Below, one piece after another: positions 17,357 through 27,532 of a stretch of DNA of 64,000 nt. This DNA is from CAWFFV01 sp963814985 (GTDB lineage Bacteria; Chloroflexota; Ktedonobacteria; Ktedonobacterales; Ktedonobacteraceae), in contig CAWFFV010000058.1 of assembly GCA_963814985.1 (NCBI GenBank), forward strand, positions 1 through 64,000. Reading direction: 5' to 3'. The position numbers and the translations under genes were made by a program. The notes under the pieces were generated by a model. The model was not told where the DNA came from, ran no database searches, and saw only the letters and a program-made list of their open reading frames with translations. The number at the start of each line of letters is the position of its first letter. Position 1 is the first letter of the stretch.

Positions 17357-19132
17357 TCATATGTCTGACCGCAAATCTCTGTATTTGTTGGTAATCGGCA
17401 AACGTCTATCTCGTCCGAATGCACGTGGAGTGATCTTGACTCCTGGTGCAGCCTGACGGCGTTTGTACTCGCTGATATCAACGAGTCGCATCACGCGCTC
17501 GACGGTGTGCTGATTAAAACCCATTGCCAGCATCTCTTCAAAGCTGCGATCATCCTCCACATAAGCCTCAAGAATAGCATCAAGCTCGTCATAAGGTGGG
17601 AGGCTATCAATATCCTTTTGATCGGGACGCAACTCGGCGGAAGGTGGCTTGTCGATCACCTCTTGTGGAATAACAGGCTTGTCGCTGATGCTATTGCGAT
17701 AGATGCACAATTCATAGACCAGCGTCTTCAACACATCCTTCAAGACGGAGAAACCGCCAGCCATATCACCATACAGAGTGCTATAGCCTGTTGCCGTCTC
17801 GGATTTATTGCCTGTGGTCAGAACAATTGGACCGAGCTTATTTGATATGGTCATCAAAATATTGCCGCGAATACGGGCCTGTAAATTTTCTGCTGCCAGA
17901 CCAGGATACTCATCTCCCAGGGCAGGTCGCATCATTTGCAATGAAGTGCGGAACGTCTCCTCAATTGGAATCGTCAGGTACTGGATACCAAGATTCTCCG
18001 CCAATATTTGTGCATCGGTCTTGCTTCCCTCGGACGAGTAGCCGGAGGGCATCGAGATACCCAGAACATTTTCTGCTCCCAGGGCATCGACGGCAATAGC
18101 CGCTGTCAAGGATGAATCGATACCTCCTGATAGACCGATGACGACCTGTTTAAAACCCGTTTTGCGCACATAATCACCTGTTCCCAAAACCAGGGCCGAG
18201 TAGATCTCTTGTAAACGCTCCATTTTCGGTTCGACGCGTTGTGGAGCACCCAGAATGGTATGCGTATTAACGGCAGGTGATGAAAGTGGGCGTGCATCTA
18301 CGGTAATTACAGGCACATCTTCAGGCGTTACCTGTAAGCGTTCCTGGCGACGGCGCGGATCATGGAGGCGTGAGCGGAAGACGGAGGCTGTATCAAGATC
18401 AACGATAAGCAGATCCTCTGCAAACTGTTTGGCACGCGCAATCAAGATGCCCTGCTCATTGAAAACCATGCTGCCACCATCAAAGACCAGTTCGTCCTGT
18501 CCACCAACAAGATTGAGATAGGCCACGATGACACCATTATCAGCGGCACGGGTGGCAATCATCTCTTCGCGAACGATCCCTTTCCCGGCATAGTAGGGAG
18601 AGCCATTGATATTAATGATAACTTCTGCTCCCGCATGAGCCTGTCGGGTCATCGGGCCGGTTGGATACCAGATATCTTCGCAGATGTTGATGCCCACATG
18701 GACATCGTGAATGAGGAAGAGAGGGGCATGGCGACCCGCTTGAAAGTAGCGGTTCTCGTCAAAGACACCATAGTTAGGGAGATAGTGTTTATGGTACACG
18801 CCAGAGAGAACACCTTCGTGGATAACTGCTGCCGCATTATAGATATCGTGGTCACGATCCACAAAGCCGACAACTGTAGTCAATCCTGGTAGCTCTTTGC
18901 TCGCTTGTACAAGAGTGTTCAGTTTGCGGATATTGGCAGCAACAAAGCCGGGCTTGAGAAGCAAATCTTCCGGTGGATAGCCTGTGAGTGCTAATTCAGG
19001 AAAGCATATCATGTGTGCCCCAGCTTCATGAGCCTCCTGCATCATTGAAAGTATCTTCTTCATATTATTGTCCAGGTCACCAACTGTCACATTGACCTGG
19101 GCAAGCGCGACACGTAGCGGTATGATATTCAT
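17357..19132 (-). CDS. nadE: Glutamine-dependent NAD+ synthetase
   Basis: About 591 residues. It amidates nicotinic acid adenine dinucleotide to NAD+, drawing ammonia from glutamine. N-terminal nitrilase domain: catalytic Glu in FPELALTGYPPEDLL, Lys in YHKHYLPNYGVF, Cys in GINICEDIW. C-terminal synthetase domain: P-loop-like VIGLSGGIDSSLTAAIA, GISMPSGYSS, TTGNKSETATGY and the terminal RRQAAPGVKITPRAFGRDRR. I chose the Met of NIIPLRVALAQ because AGAAAGGA lies six bases ahead of it; frames further upstream add 21 non-family residues. Complete and probably functional. Confidence 0.95.
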   Translation of the reverse strand: MNIIPLRVALAQVNVTVGDLDNNMKKILSMMQEAHEAGAHMICFPELALTGYPPEDLLLKPGFVAANIRKLNTLVQASKELPGLTTVVGFVDRDHDIYNAAAVIHEGVLSGVYHKHYLPNYGVFDENRYFQAGRHAPLFLIHDVHVGINICEDIWYPTGPMTRQAHAGAEVIININGSPYYAGKGIVREEMIATRAADNGVIVAYLNLVGGQDELVFDGGSMVFNEQGILIARAKQFAEDLLIVDLDTASVFRSRLHDPRRRQERLQVTPEDVPVITVDARPLSSPAVNTHTILGAPQRVEPKMERLQEIYSALVLGTGDYVRKTGFKQVVIGLSGGIDSSLTAAIAVDALGAENVLGISMPSGYSSEGSKTDAQILAENLGIQYLTIPIEETFRTSLQMMRPALGDEYPGLAAENLQARIRGNILMTISNKLGPIVLTTGNKSETATGYSTLYGDMAGGFSVLKDVLKTLVYELCIYRNSISDKPVIPQEVIDKPPSAELRPDQKDIDSLPPYDELDAILEAYVEDDRSFEEMLAMGFNQHTVERVMRLVDISEYKRRQAAPGVKITPRAFGRDRRLPITNKYRDLRSDI

Positions 19133-19230
19133 TAGCAAATCCTTTCTGCTGTTGACGAAAAATGCATTATGCATTACGCTACCTGGCAGAGACAAACAAA
19201 ACTATATTCTGGGTAAGGAGTATCTCTCTT

Positions 19231-19779
19231 ATGGAGATCAGTGCTTTTTTTGCTCTTGTTGTCCCTTTTATTGTAGTTGTCTATCTGGCGGCTCTCTTCT
19301 TGATACGTGCACCAGTGGCTGTCATGCTAGCCTCGCTACTTGGTGGTCTGCTTATGGGTTTGATCAACCTTGCGGTTGATCTGCTGGCCTATTACACCCA
19401 TCTGTGGCATTATACCTTGAATGGTTTGATCTTGCACCTGCCTTTGCCGTTTTATATCACTCCGGTGTTGATCTACGGAAGTGTGGTCTATCTCTTAATC
19501 TGGCGTTTCTGGACTGGACGTGGGCACTGGTTTGCGCTGCTCTTACTCATAGGTATACCTCTTTTCGGTATACTCCGCGATATCTACGGTTCTGCAATAA
19601 CTGGCACAGCATATGCGATATGGGAGAACATGCTGGGAGCTGGTATTGTGGATGTTTTGATGTGGGTGGTCATGTTCTATGCTGGTTTTTTGGTGTTCAA
19701 ACGTCTGGCACCTGCTCGTGAGATGGAGCAGGATGAGGAGAACAGAAGTGTAAGTGTTGGAGAGAGCCTTCATTCTTGA
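19231..19779 (+). CDS. Multi-pass membrane protein of unknown function
   Basis: 182 residues with about five hydrophobic helices, an invariant-looking LPFYITPVLIYGSVVYLLIW segment, and a short acidic tail. A TAAGGAG ribosome site lies 10 bases before the ATG at 19231. Divergent from nadE, with about 100 bases between the starts. No transporter or enzyme motif is recognised; carotenoid-type or small multi-pass families were considered but not supported. Confidence 0.55.
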   Translation: MEISAFFALVVPFIVVVYLAALFLIRAPVAVMLASLLGGLLMGLINLAVDLLAYYTHLWHYTLNGLILHLPLPFYITPVLIYGSVVYLLIWRFWTGRGHWFALLLLIGIPLFGILRDIYGSAITGTAYAIWENMLGAGIVDVLMWVVMFYAGFLVFKRLAPAREMEQDEENRSVSVGESLHS

Positions 19780-19825
19780 TGAGAGAAGTTGATCAAAGAA
19801 CCTGAGTCTATCAGGCTAGAGGGTC

Positions 19826-21002
19826 ATGGATACAACGATCAATATGCAAGCTTCATGGAATGAGGCCAATCAACTTATCAGTAGCCTGCGCCTATGGGGA
19901 ATTGAATACCTCGTTGGGGAGGGAGTGCCCATCAATCCGTCTGAGAATGAGGAAAGCCAGCAATCTGCTGTCACCCTCATAAAGCGTCTGGCACAATGCA
20001 AATACCCACAGAGTACGCGACGCGAGCATCTCACTTTTCTTACTCCATCCGGAGCTTGCAGGAGAGGTACTGGAAGCACTACAGACGAGCCAGCCAGAAG
20101 TAGCGGAGCAGATAGCAGTTCTCACATTGGCTACACTCTACCTCCAACGACTGTGGTCTATCCGCTTAACTCTAGCGCTAGGCCATACTCCCAACTTCCC
20201 TGAGCAGCCCTTTACCACTCTGTGGCGTAACCGTCATCTTCCTCCACCAACATACCACAACGGAAAATGGGGACTGGCGGTATTACAGCAGCTTGAACAA
20301 CGACGTAGCAGCCTCCATCTGAACTATCTAGATGATTGGCAGAATCAGATAGACCATCTTATCTTGCAAGAGGAAACTTACCACCGTGATGTGACGATTC
20401 TCCCTGTCTGGTGTGTGGAAGAGGATATGCAGTATGAACAGGAGTCCGAGATGAGTATGCGGCCCAATGTGGATAAAGGACAGATCGAAAAATTTTTGAA
20501 GAATCTAGGGCGAGTCTTTCGTAAACCTGGGCGTTTATATCTGGTCGGAGGAGCAGCCCTGGTCCATGCAGGACTGCGGCCTGGCTCTACAGAGGATATC
20601 GATGTAGAGGTACAGGCCGCCGATGAAGATGAAATGGTGGATGCTATTCGGCAACTAAAGGATACTCTGAAAATCAACATCGAATTTGCCTCTCCGGGAG
20701 ATTTTATTCCGCTTCCTGGTCAGTGGGAGACGAGCGCGAAATTCATAGCCCGCTATGGGTCAATTGACGTTTTCTACTTTGATTTCTATAGTATCGCTCT
20801 GAGCAAAATACAAAGAGGAAGTACTCGTGATATCAATGACGTCAAACTGCTTCTTCAGCAGAAAGTGATCACACTGCCAGATCTGGATACTGCCTACAAT
20901 GAGATTCTTCCACGTGTAGGGAAACGCCCTTACAATAGGCTTGATCCCATACAATTTGCAGCCCGTTATACAAATTTGCGTCAAATACTTGAGACCATAT
21001 GA
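19826..21002 (+). pseudogene. Hypothetical protein fused/continuous with AbiEii-like (DUF6036-type) nucleotidyltransferase; frameshifted
   Basis: The start (MDTTINMQASWNEANQL) reads to about 20005, where the sense moves by one base: the continuation HRVRDASISLFLLHPELAGE is in the next frame, implying an extra base near 20005-20011. That frame then runs without a stop into a second unit from about Met at 20451 (MSMRPNVDKG), which is a nucleotidyltransferase-like domain: LYLVGGAALVHAGLRPGSTE, DIDVEV, then TRDINDVKLLL. The second unit has its own AGGAG site and may be a separate gene whose upstream neighbour lost its stop. AbiEii-like enzymes are toxins that add nucleotides to tRNA acceptors; whether this one is active is unclear. 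Confidence 0.6.
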
Positions 21003-21133
21003 TTGTATCGAAGAGAGTACTTCACAAGTATTCCATGGTAAGGTACAATGGAGGAGAAGATAATCAGGTCATAGTTACTGGTTAATCATCTCGTTCTGCA
21101 ATCGTCTGAGCACGAAGAGAGTAGGGACCCTAT

Positions 21134-21376
21134 ATGCTAACAAAATATATACGAACTGCTATGGGCAAAGCGAGGTATGAGATTTTACCTGATGATGGCA
21201 CCTTTTATGGAGAGATTGGAGGCTTCAATGGAGTCTATGCTAATGCAGACACACTTGAGGCATGTCGTGATGAGTTGGAGGAGGTTTTGGAAGAGTGGAT
21301 TTTGTTGCGTGTCTCGAAACATCTCCCATTACCCCCAGTTGATGGTATCGAATTAACCATTAAGGAAGTTGCCTAA
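21134..21376 (+). CDS. hicB: HicB antitoxin
   Basis: 80 residues in the HicB pattern: ARYEILPDDGTFYGEIGGFNG, interrupted, then ANADTLEACRDELEEVLEEW and a short Pro-rich tail (LPLPPVDG). Its stop TAA overlaps the ATG of the next gene (TAATG), the usual hicBA coupling, here with antitoxin first. It should block the toxin and repress the pair's promoter, although no DNA-binding helix-turn-helix is visible at the C-terminus, so regulation may use the N-terminal part. Confidence 0.85.
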   Translation: MLTKYIRTAMGKARYEILPDDGTFYGEIGGFNGVYANADTLEACRDELEEVLEEWILLRVSKHLPLPPVDGIELTIKEVA

Positions 21377-21594
21377 TGCCACATGTAGGTCCCTTGAAGC
21401 GTAAAGACTTGATTTATTATTTGAGACAGTTAGGTTTTGATGGTCCTTATTCTGGTGGAAACCACCAATTTATGGTGAAAGAAAATCTTACGTTAAGGAT
21501 ACCCAATCCACATCATAGTGATATCGGAGAGTCACTTCTAGTCAGGCTATTGAAGCAGGCTAGAATCGACAGGGCGGATTGGGAGAAACTCTGA
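21376..21594 (+). CDS. hicA: HicA mRNA interferase toxin
   Basis: 72 residues with the double-stranded RNA-binding-like HicA fold: PLKRKDLIYYLRQLGFDGPYSGGNHQFMV, interrupted, then RIPNPHHSDIGESLLVRLLKQARI. The catalytic His is in GGNHQFM. It cleaves mRNA and stalls growth when free. Coupled to the upstream antitoxin; complete length for the family. A persistence or phage-defence role is inferred from the family. Confidence 0.9.
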   Translation: MPHVGPLKRKDLIYYLRQLGFDGPYSGGNHQFMVKENLTLRIPNPHHSDIGESLLVRLLKQARIDRADWEKL

Positions 21595-21653
21595 AAAATT
21601 AGCTCAAAATACATGTAAGCGCAGGTCCCGAAATGTGATAAAATACACATAAG

Positions 21654-22924
21654 ATGAACCTGTGGGCCGACTTCGACAACAACCTGCAAGCAGACACTTC
21701 GGGACATGGACGTATACGTCCTCTCACCGAACGTGCCGTTTTGTCTATGCTACGTGCCTGGCTTCTTGAAGGTTATGTAGCAGCCTATTGTCGTTCTCTT
21801 GGAGCAACGCGCATTTTTCGACGCTGCTGCTTAGTTGATGCATTGGGTATCGACGCAAAAGTTGCCGACCTCACACAAGCACCAATCGAGTCTGAGAGTT
21901 CTCTCGAAACCAGAAAAGGGCGCAGGAAAGAAAAAGGACAGGTTATTCCCCCCCACTTCAACCTATCATGACGCTTTCCCAACAACTTGCCCTGGAGAGT
22001 CCACCAATGACATTGCGTGGCCTTATCCTCAAAAGAGGAAGTAGTAAACGCAAAGAGACGCGCCCAAGTACCAGTACTGTCATGACAAAAGATATCCCGA
22101 TCCCTAAAGAAAGTGGCATTATACGTTGCAGCTGGTTAGAAGTGGCCCGGACATTGCTCAAGGAGATCGAGCAAATACCAGCTATCTTCTTGCTCAACCC
22201 ACTGGGACCCACTCTATTCACCTATGATGATCTTTCCCTGTTTTATCAGCGTACCATCCCAACTGAGCTTTGCCTTCTTATCCCCCATAAGCAGGCTGAA
22301 ACCCGTCTAAGCGCTGCCCTGCGTTCCCCCAGGCAAGGCGCGATGTTAACTGGACTACTACGTTCGGATCGTTGGAAGACGTTACCAACCGGAGAAGAGG
22401 AGAGGAAACAGGCGCTTGATGGATTGATCAACATGTTTACTACATCGATACAACAACATTTTTCGTTGCCTGTGCAACATATCACCCTGTCAGCACAAAC
22501 ACGACCCGCCACTATAGAGATAATACCATATACATTAATCTTTGCGACACGTCGGCAGGATAGTCTCATCCATATGAATGATGCTGTCTGCATGTATCGT
22601 CGTCGTCTCAACGAGCAGAGTTATCGTGGGATCTTAGGCGAGGAGTGGTTTGTTGCACAACAGCAAGAACGTCTGAAGTTTGAGTTGCGACAAGCGTCCC
22701 AGCGTATATTACAACAGGGACAGGCTCAACGTATACGACGTTGGCCAGATCTACGTCAACAGATACTTATTGCCAACTTTGGTCAATTTACCCAACAAGA
22801 GTACGATACAATCATGCAGCAGTTAATAATGAGTAGAGAGGTGCGTTGTGAATGGAGATCAAGATCTGCTGGAACTGATGAGAAGCGTCTACCTGGAAAC
22901 GATGATACTCTGGTGTGGAGATAA
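21654..22924 (+). pseudogene. TcmP-like (three-Cys-motif partner) protein, frameshifted in a C7 tract
   Basis: Read as one gene of about 420 codons. The first part (LTERAVLSMLRAWLLEGYV, then AYCRSLGATRIFRRCCLVDALG) ends in CCCCCCC at 21949-21955; the second part (QPIMTLSQQLALESPP, GIIRCSWLEVARTLLKEIEQ, AIFLLNPLGPTLFTYDDLSLFYQ) continues in another frame with an ATGA overlap at 21968, so a one-base slip in the C tract or a coupled two-gene arrangement would both explain it. The phrase NPLGPTLFTYDDL resembles the catalytic-like motif of TcmP methyltransferase-type proteins. The next gene is a DNA methyltransferase, which suggests a shared modification role. The family match is moderate. Confidence 0.5.
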
Positions 22925-23043
22925 TATTTCGTCTCCTCCAATGGAACAGCACAGGAAAGAGGTGCTACCAGGGGGAAACGTTCGGCATGGGGAAACCTCA
23001 CGTTTTAGTAACACCTCCTAAGAGTAATGTACGCTAACTTTGT

Positions 23044-23946
23044 GTGTTTAGTGACATAATTTCGCAAGAAAAGATGGGAAGTTTAAGAACAGCTACATTT
23101 TGGAGTGGTATTGTGGAGAATGAAGACGTTTCCTTACGAAATGCGCTCAACGAACTGACGGGTGCCCAATGGCTCTATTTTACAAAGAGTCTTTTGACTA
23201 CAGCCTATCCACCCGCGTATGGGCATAAACTACGCAAAGCTCATGGTGCCAACAAGCCCCCACAACTGATGAGCCAGCTTATTGAGTTCTTCACCAAGCC
23301 GGGTGGACGAATACTTGATCCTTTCGCTGGTGTTGGTGGGACCCTTATCGGTGCATCTATCTGTAAGAAGCCACGCCAGGCCGTGGGGATCGAGATCAAC
23401 CCGAAGTGGGTGGAGATCTACCACCAGATTCTTGCAGAAAGCGATGATACCTTGTTAGTACAACAATTGTTACTCGGTGATTGCCTGCAGGTAATGGAGA
23501 CGCTGGAAACGGCATCGTTTGACTTTATCGTTACCGATCCTCCCTACAATATTCATTTTACGCAGACTATGTCGAGCAGGCAGCATGCTGAAACATATAG
23601 CAACAGGCGTACCGATTACAATATGCGTTCTGATGATCCTGCTGATCTGGCAAATCTCTCCGATTATGCCGCCTACCTCGATGCGATGGAGCGCGTTTTT
23701 GCAACCTGCTACAGGTTGTTGAAGCAAAAAAAATATATGGTAGTGATCATCAGAAATGCGTATCAACATGGCGAATATATCTTTACGCATGTAGACTTGG
23801 CTCGTCGTGCCAAACTGCATGGATTTATCCCCAAGGGAGAGATTGTCTGGTATCAGGCAGGTACGCGGCTCAGACCATACGGCTATCCCTTTGCCTATAT
23901 ACCGAATATTGCACATCAGTATATTGTCGTTTTACAGAAACCATAG
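23044..23946 (+). CDS. DNA methyltransferase (class beta, DPPY type)
   Basis: About 300 residues from GTG at 23044 (or Met at 23074). AdoMet site DPFAGVGGT and catalytic TDPPYN are both present, with the order DPFAGxGG before DPPY in this track, typical of N6-A or N4-C methyltransferases with circular permutation of motifs. No restriction nuclease lies beside it, so it may be solitary or work with the TcmP-like protein encoded just upstream. The start is uncertain. Confidence 0.85.
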   Translation: MFSDIISQEKMGSLRTATFWSGIVENEDVSLRNALNELTGAQWLYFTKSLLTTAYPPAYGHKLRKAHGANKPPQLMSQLIEFFTKPGGRILDPFAGVGGTLIGASICKKPRQAVGIEINPKWVEIYHQILAESDDTLLVQQLLLGDCLQVMETLETASFDFIVTDPPYNIHFTQTMSSRQHAETYSNRRTDYNMRSDDPADLANLSDYAAYLDAMERVFATCYRLLKQKKYMVVIIRNAYQHGEYIFTHVDLARRAKLHGFIPKGEIVWYQAGTRLRPYGYPFAYIPNIAHQYIVVLQKP

Positions 23947-24070
23947 ATGTCCTGATGGGAAGTACAGTCTAGAGCTATCGGTTCCTACCATACTCTTCAC
24001 TCGCCGAGTATAATGATTGGAAACGCAGAAGACATCGAAGAAGAAAACCTCGGAGAAAGAGGGACACGAA

Positions 24071-26032
24071 ATGCCACGTAAACAGAAGAGCGAGAATGCC
24101 TTGAGTAATCAGCAGATCGGCGATGAACAACTTGAACATGGGTCTTTCCTGGAGCCACACACTATTGGAAAGTTCGATACGAACGATGAACTACTCGACA
24201 CGCGGAGCACGAAACGTACCACTATCACACCTGCTTTTGAGCAAGGTGAGAAATATCATCAGGCGGGTAAACGTGACGTTGAACTCTATATTCGCACATA
24301 TAATACTCTGCTGAGTAGTTCAGGTGAGGTAAGCTTAAAGGCACTGGTACAGGCACATTATAATATTGATTCCAGTCTGCACCCTGATGCACGCTCGCCT
24401 TATCCCGATATGTCCGCCTTCATCTATAGTATATTGCGCCTCCCTGACTCGATTATTCACTGTCACCGGGTCTTGTTAGGTCAGTCAGAGGAAGTGTTTC
24501 TGCAACAGGGCTTGCATGTCGATAAGTGGGAAGCAGTAACGGCCTCGGCACGACGGCGCAAGTGGTTCTATGATGGCGAAGAAACATTGGCGGCCTATGT
24601 TGCCAGTGTGAGCGATACCGATGATATTATACCCGTTCTGGTTGCTTTGCAGATCGAATGGAACAAGATCTACTACCTGTTAAAAGCTGATCCAACTACT
24701 TTGCAATTGTTAGAGACGCATATGGATCGTGGTTCGCCGGTCTTTGCCGAAATTAGTAAGGTACTGCGTGAGCGTTTGCATATTGCATCAGATGATTGGC
24801 AGCGCTTAGAAGTAATCTGGGGTGATTACCTGTGGCAAAATCTGCTGGTGATTGGACGAGATCGCAAGAGTTTTGGGGTACGTATGCTCGGTGGATCACA
24901 TGTAGGCTATGTGCGGTCTACACGCAAGTGGTGGACGCCTGTGAGAAATCTGCTTGATACTCTGGGTTTACCAGATCGTCCGGTCTACTTTGTCTCCAGT
25001 AATACACACAGCATGGTTAATCTCCTATCCGGCTCCCTCACCAATCGCCAGGAAGAATTGACGGAGTTTGCGCTGAAGGGATCTGATCCCTACCTGGCAG
25101 AGGAGTGTCGCAAACTCCAGCAGGGGGCAGTTCCCGGAAACTGGCAGAATTTCCTCTACTTTGCGGCCCGTGAGTGGATGCGCACGCCGGCAGGGAAAGA
25201 GTTTATCCGTATCCGTGCAAAAGAGGAACAGGAGCGTGGTATCTGGTATGTTGGGGCACGCTATGGCCTGGAAATTGATGCACAAGTCTGCGAACTGGCC
25301 AAACTACGACCAATGGAGGTTGACCCACGCTGCCAAATGCCGCAAATGGACTGTTTGACCAGAAGTCAGGCTATTATTCTCAATATTGATTATCCTTTGG
25401 GAATGGCGGCGTATCGCATGATGCGCGAGATTACGGAGAACCTGACCCATATTCGTGGTATCTACATTCTGGGCAAGGCCGCAACGCTCAATGGGAGTAT
25501 CGGTGATGTAATGGTCTCCAACGTCGTGATGGACGAACATAGCCTGAATACCTACTGGTTGGATAACAGCTTTACTGCTCAAGATGTGCAACCCTATCTG
25601 GTCTATGGTTCAGTCCTGGACAACCAGAAAGCTGTCTCTGCCAAGGGCACTTACCTGCAAAATCGCCAATACCTGGACTTCTACTATCTTGCCAACTATA
25701 CTGTTGTTGAGATGGAGAGTGGTCCCTACCTGAATGCAGTCTACGAGGATCAGTACTTGCTGCGCTATCCTATGGGTGAAAATATCAACTTTGCCCGTTT
25801 GCCCTACGATCTGGGCATCCTGCACTACGCATCGGATACACCCTATACGCGGAGTAAGAACCTGGGAGCAGGTAGCCTCTCGTACTTCGGAATGGATTCA
25901 ACGTATGCCTGTACTGTTGCAATAGCACGCCGCATTATGGAAAATGAGATCAATATAATCCAAAGTCAGGCCACACAACCGTTGTCTATCGAGAGCGAGC
26001 GGCCCAGATCACAATCCAGTGTTGTACTATAA
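24071..26032 (+). CDS. Large protein of DUF6909-like type with nucleoside-phosphorylase-like C-terminus
   Basis: About 653 residues from the ATG at 24071, preceded by AGAGGGA; a TTG 54 bases earlier would add 18 residues. The N-terminal 300 residues are helical and unrecognised. The C-terminal third (IRGIYILGKAATLNGSIGDV, then NVVMDEHSLNTYWLDN, YTVVEMESGPYLNAVYE) resembles purine-nucleoside phosphorylase/MTA-SAH nucleosidase folds, including a Glu-Met-Glu-like site (VEMES) that binds nucleoside hydroxyls. The family name is from recollection of similar long proteins and should be checked. Its place among defence-type genes raises a nucleotide-hydrolysing role as a possibility. Confidence 0.55.
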   Translation: MPRKQKSENALSNQQIGDEQLEHGSFLEPHTIGKFDTNDELLDTRSTKRTTITPAFEQGEKYHQAGKRDVELYIRTYNTLLSSSGEVSLKALVQAHYNIDSSLHPDARSPYPDMSAFIYSILRLPDSIIHCHRVLLGQSEEVFLQQGLHVDKWEAVTASARRRKWFYDGEETLAAYVASVSDTDDIIPVLVALQIEWNKIYYLLKADPTTLQLLETHMDRGSPVFAEISKVLRERLHIASDDWQRLEVIWGDYLWQNLLVIGRDRKSFGVRMLGGSHVGYVRSTRKWWTPVRNLLDTLGLPDRPVYFVSSNTHSMVNLLSGSLTNRQEELTEFALKGSDPYLAEECRKLQQGAVPGNWQNFLYFAAREWMRTPAGKEFIRIRAKEEQERGIWYVGARYGLEIDAQVCELAKLRPMEVDPRCQMPQMDCLTRSQAIILNIDYPLGMAAYRMMREITENLTHIRGIYILGKAATLNGSIGDVMVSNVVMDEHSLNTYWLDNSFTAQDVQPYLVYGSVLDNQKAVSAKGTYLQNRQYLDFYYLANYTVVEMESGPYLNAVYEDQYLLRYPMGENINFARLPYDLGILHYASDTPYTRSKNLGAGSLSYFGMDSTYACTVAIARRIMENEINIIQSQATQPLSIESERPRSQSSVVL

Positions 26033-26054
26033 AAGGTAAAAGAGGAAACTAACT

Positions 26055-26942
26055 ATGCGCTACCAACAGGATGCTCCAGGGGACTGGGGCAGTATGCAAG
26101 AGACAGAGGCTGTCAAAACAGCAACCGAAGTACTGGTGACAACGGATGGATGTAAGCTCTTTTTAAGGAGTTGGCAAACGGATAGCTCTGATGTTCTGCT
26201 CTTGCTACACGGCCTGGGTGCTCATAGTGGCTGGTTTATCGACATGGGCAATGAATTAGCTGCACGCGACGTCACTGTCTATGCTATGGATCATCGTGGC
26301 TTCGGTCGTTCTGAAGGATTAGCGGGCCATATCGACAACCATCAAACCTATGTTGAAGATATTGCTTTTATCGTGAGCGAGATCCGCAAGCGCCATGCTC
26401 AAGCCAGGATCTATCTGCTGGGACACAGTATGGGAGGAATTCTTCGCCTCATACTTTGCCGCAAAATATGGCAATATGCTGACGGGTGTACTTTTCCTTA
26501 ACCCATGGATAGAGGACTCTTCGCAGGTCCCTTTAGGAACCTTACTGCCAATCTTTGCAGGAGGGATCAGCAAATCCAAACGTGCCTGGCAAGTTGCAAG
26601 CGGGCACGAAAATATGACGGCCAATCCAGAAGCCGTACAAATGTTGCAAGAAATTCCTTTTGGCGACGTTCGCAGACGGCAACATTTCTGGTGCAAATTC
26701 TCCTTATGCGTTTAGCGGTGCTTAAGAAAGCCAGACAAATCACTATTCCCGCTCTTGTCCTACAAGCTGAAGCTGATAAATCGGTAATTGCAACGGCGAC
26801 ACGCAAACTTTATGATGCATTAGCAAGTAGCGATAAAACCTGGATTACCTATCCCAACTATGCTCACGATAGCGAGCTAGAAGATGATCGCTCGCAAATG
26901 GATAACGACATTGTGAGCTGGATTCGCAAGCACTCCGGCTAG
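26055..26942 (+). pseudogene. Monoacylglycerol lipase/lysophospholipase-type alpha/beta hydrolase with two frameshifts
   Basis: Three frames together give one normal hydrolase of about 295 residues: LLLLHGLGAHSGWF, AMDHRGFGRSEG and nucleophile GHSMGG in the first frame; FASYFAAKYGNMLTGVLFLNPWIED and IFAGGISKSKRAWQ in the second; MRLAVLKKARQITIPALVLQ, AEAD and NYAHDSE in the first frame again. Breaks lie near 26431-26436 (one extra base) and about 26660-26670 (one base lost). Ser, Asp and His of the triad are all preserved, so decay must be recent or the indels are sequencing errors. Would hydrolyse lysolipids or monoglycerides. Confidence 0.8.
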
Positions 26943-26943
26943 A

Positions 26944-27060
26944 GGTTAGTCCTCTTTTATCAACTCCCAGTGTTGAGTATGATTGGCAGGATTGGCCGCC
27001 GGCGGCCAATCCTGCCAATCATACTCAACACTTTGCGAGCTGCCGCAGGCAGTGAGGAAT
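26944..27060. repeat. Palindromic element, copy 1 (central 64-bp perfect palindrome)
   Basis: 26969-27000 and 27001-27032 are perfect reverse complements: 32-base arms with no loop, centred on GCCGCC|GGCGGC. A second small hairpin follows (CTGCC-GCA-GGCAG at 27041-27053), then GTGAGGAATTGA. The outer flanks CCTCTT ... AAGAGG are imperfect inverted repeats. It follows a gene end directly. It belongs with the copies near 58680 and 62290 described elsewhere in this list. Confidence 0.7.
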
Positions 27061-27151
27061 TGATTGACGAAGAGGTTGCTGCGATTTAAAATGGACATAT
27101 TTCCTGAACGTTCCCATATCTATAGAGAGAAAGAAGTCGGAGGAGGAGAAG

Positions 27152-27532
27152 ATGGAAACCAGGTCCACTCGTAGGCCAATATCAAAAGGAAGCTGCACAT
27201 TTTGCAAAGCTGAACTGACGAAAAATAAGATGATGCAGCACCTCCAATGCTGTAAACAGCGACTTGCTACTATTGCCACGCAAGAGGAGAAATCTCAGGA
27301 GACAAAAACACGTCTGTTTCATATCCTGGCTGAAGGCCAATACAGCCCACAATACTGGCTACACTTTGAGGTGCCCAGCTCTGAAGCATTATGGTCATTG
27401 GATCGCTTTCTCAAAGATATGTGGATAAATGATTTAGATCACCTGAGCGGTTTTACTATTAACGGTACGAACTATAACACTGATTATCCTGATGACTTTT
27501 TCTCTTTTAATCAGGTAGGCATTATGAGATAG
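27152..27532 (+). CDS. pRiA4b ORF-3-like domain protein, probably truncated
   Basis: 126 residues. The first 30 hold a Cys-x2-Cys ... Cys-Cys zinc-finger-like start (CTFCKAEL ... HLQCCKQ). The remainder (YWLHFEVPSSEALWSLDRFL, then GHLSGFTINGTNY-like DHLSGFTINGTNYN) matches the plasmid pRiA4b ORF-3 domain, which normally runs much longer with acidic EYD segments. Here it ends soon after DDFFSFN, so the gene is short or cut. Function of the family is unknown. Confidence 0.5.
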   Translation: METRSTRRPISKGSCTFCKAELTKNKMMQHLQCCKQRLATIATQEEKSQETKTRLFHILAEGQYSPQYWLHFEVPSSEALWSLDRFLKDMWINDLDHLSGFTINGTNYNTDYPDDFFSFNQVGIMR

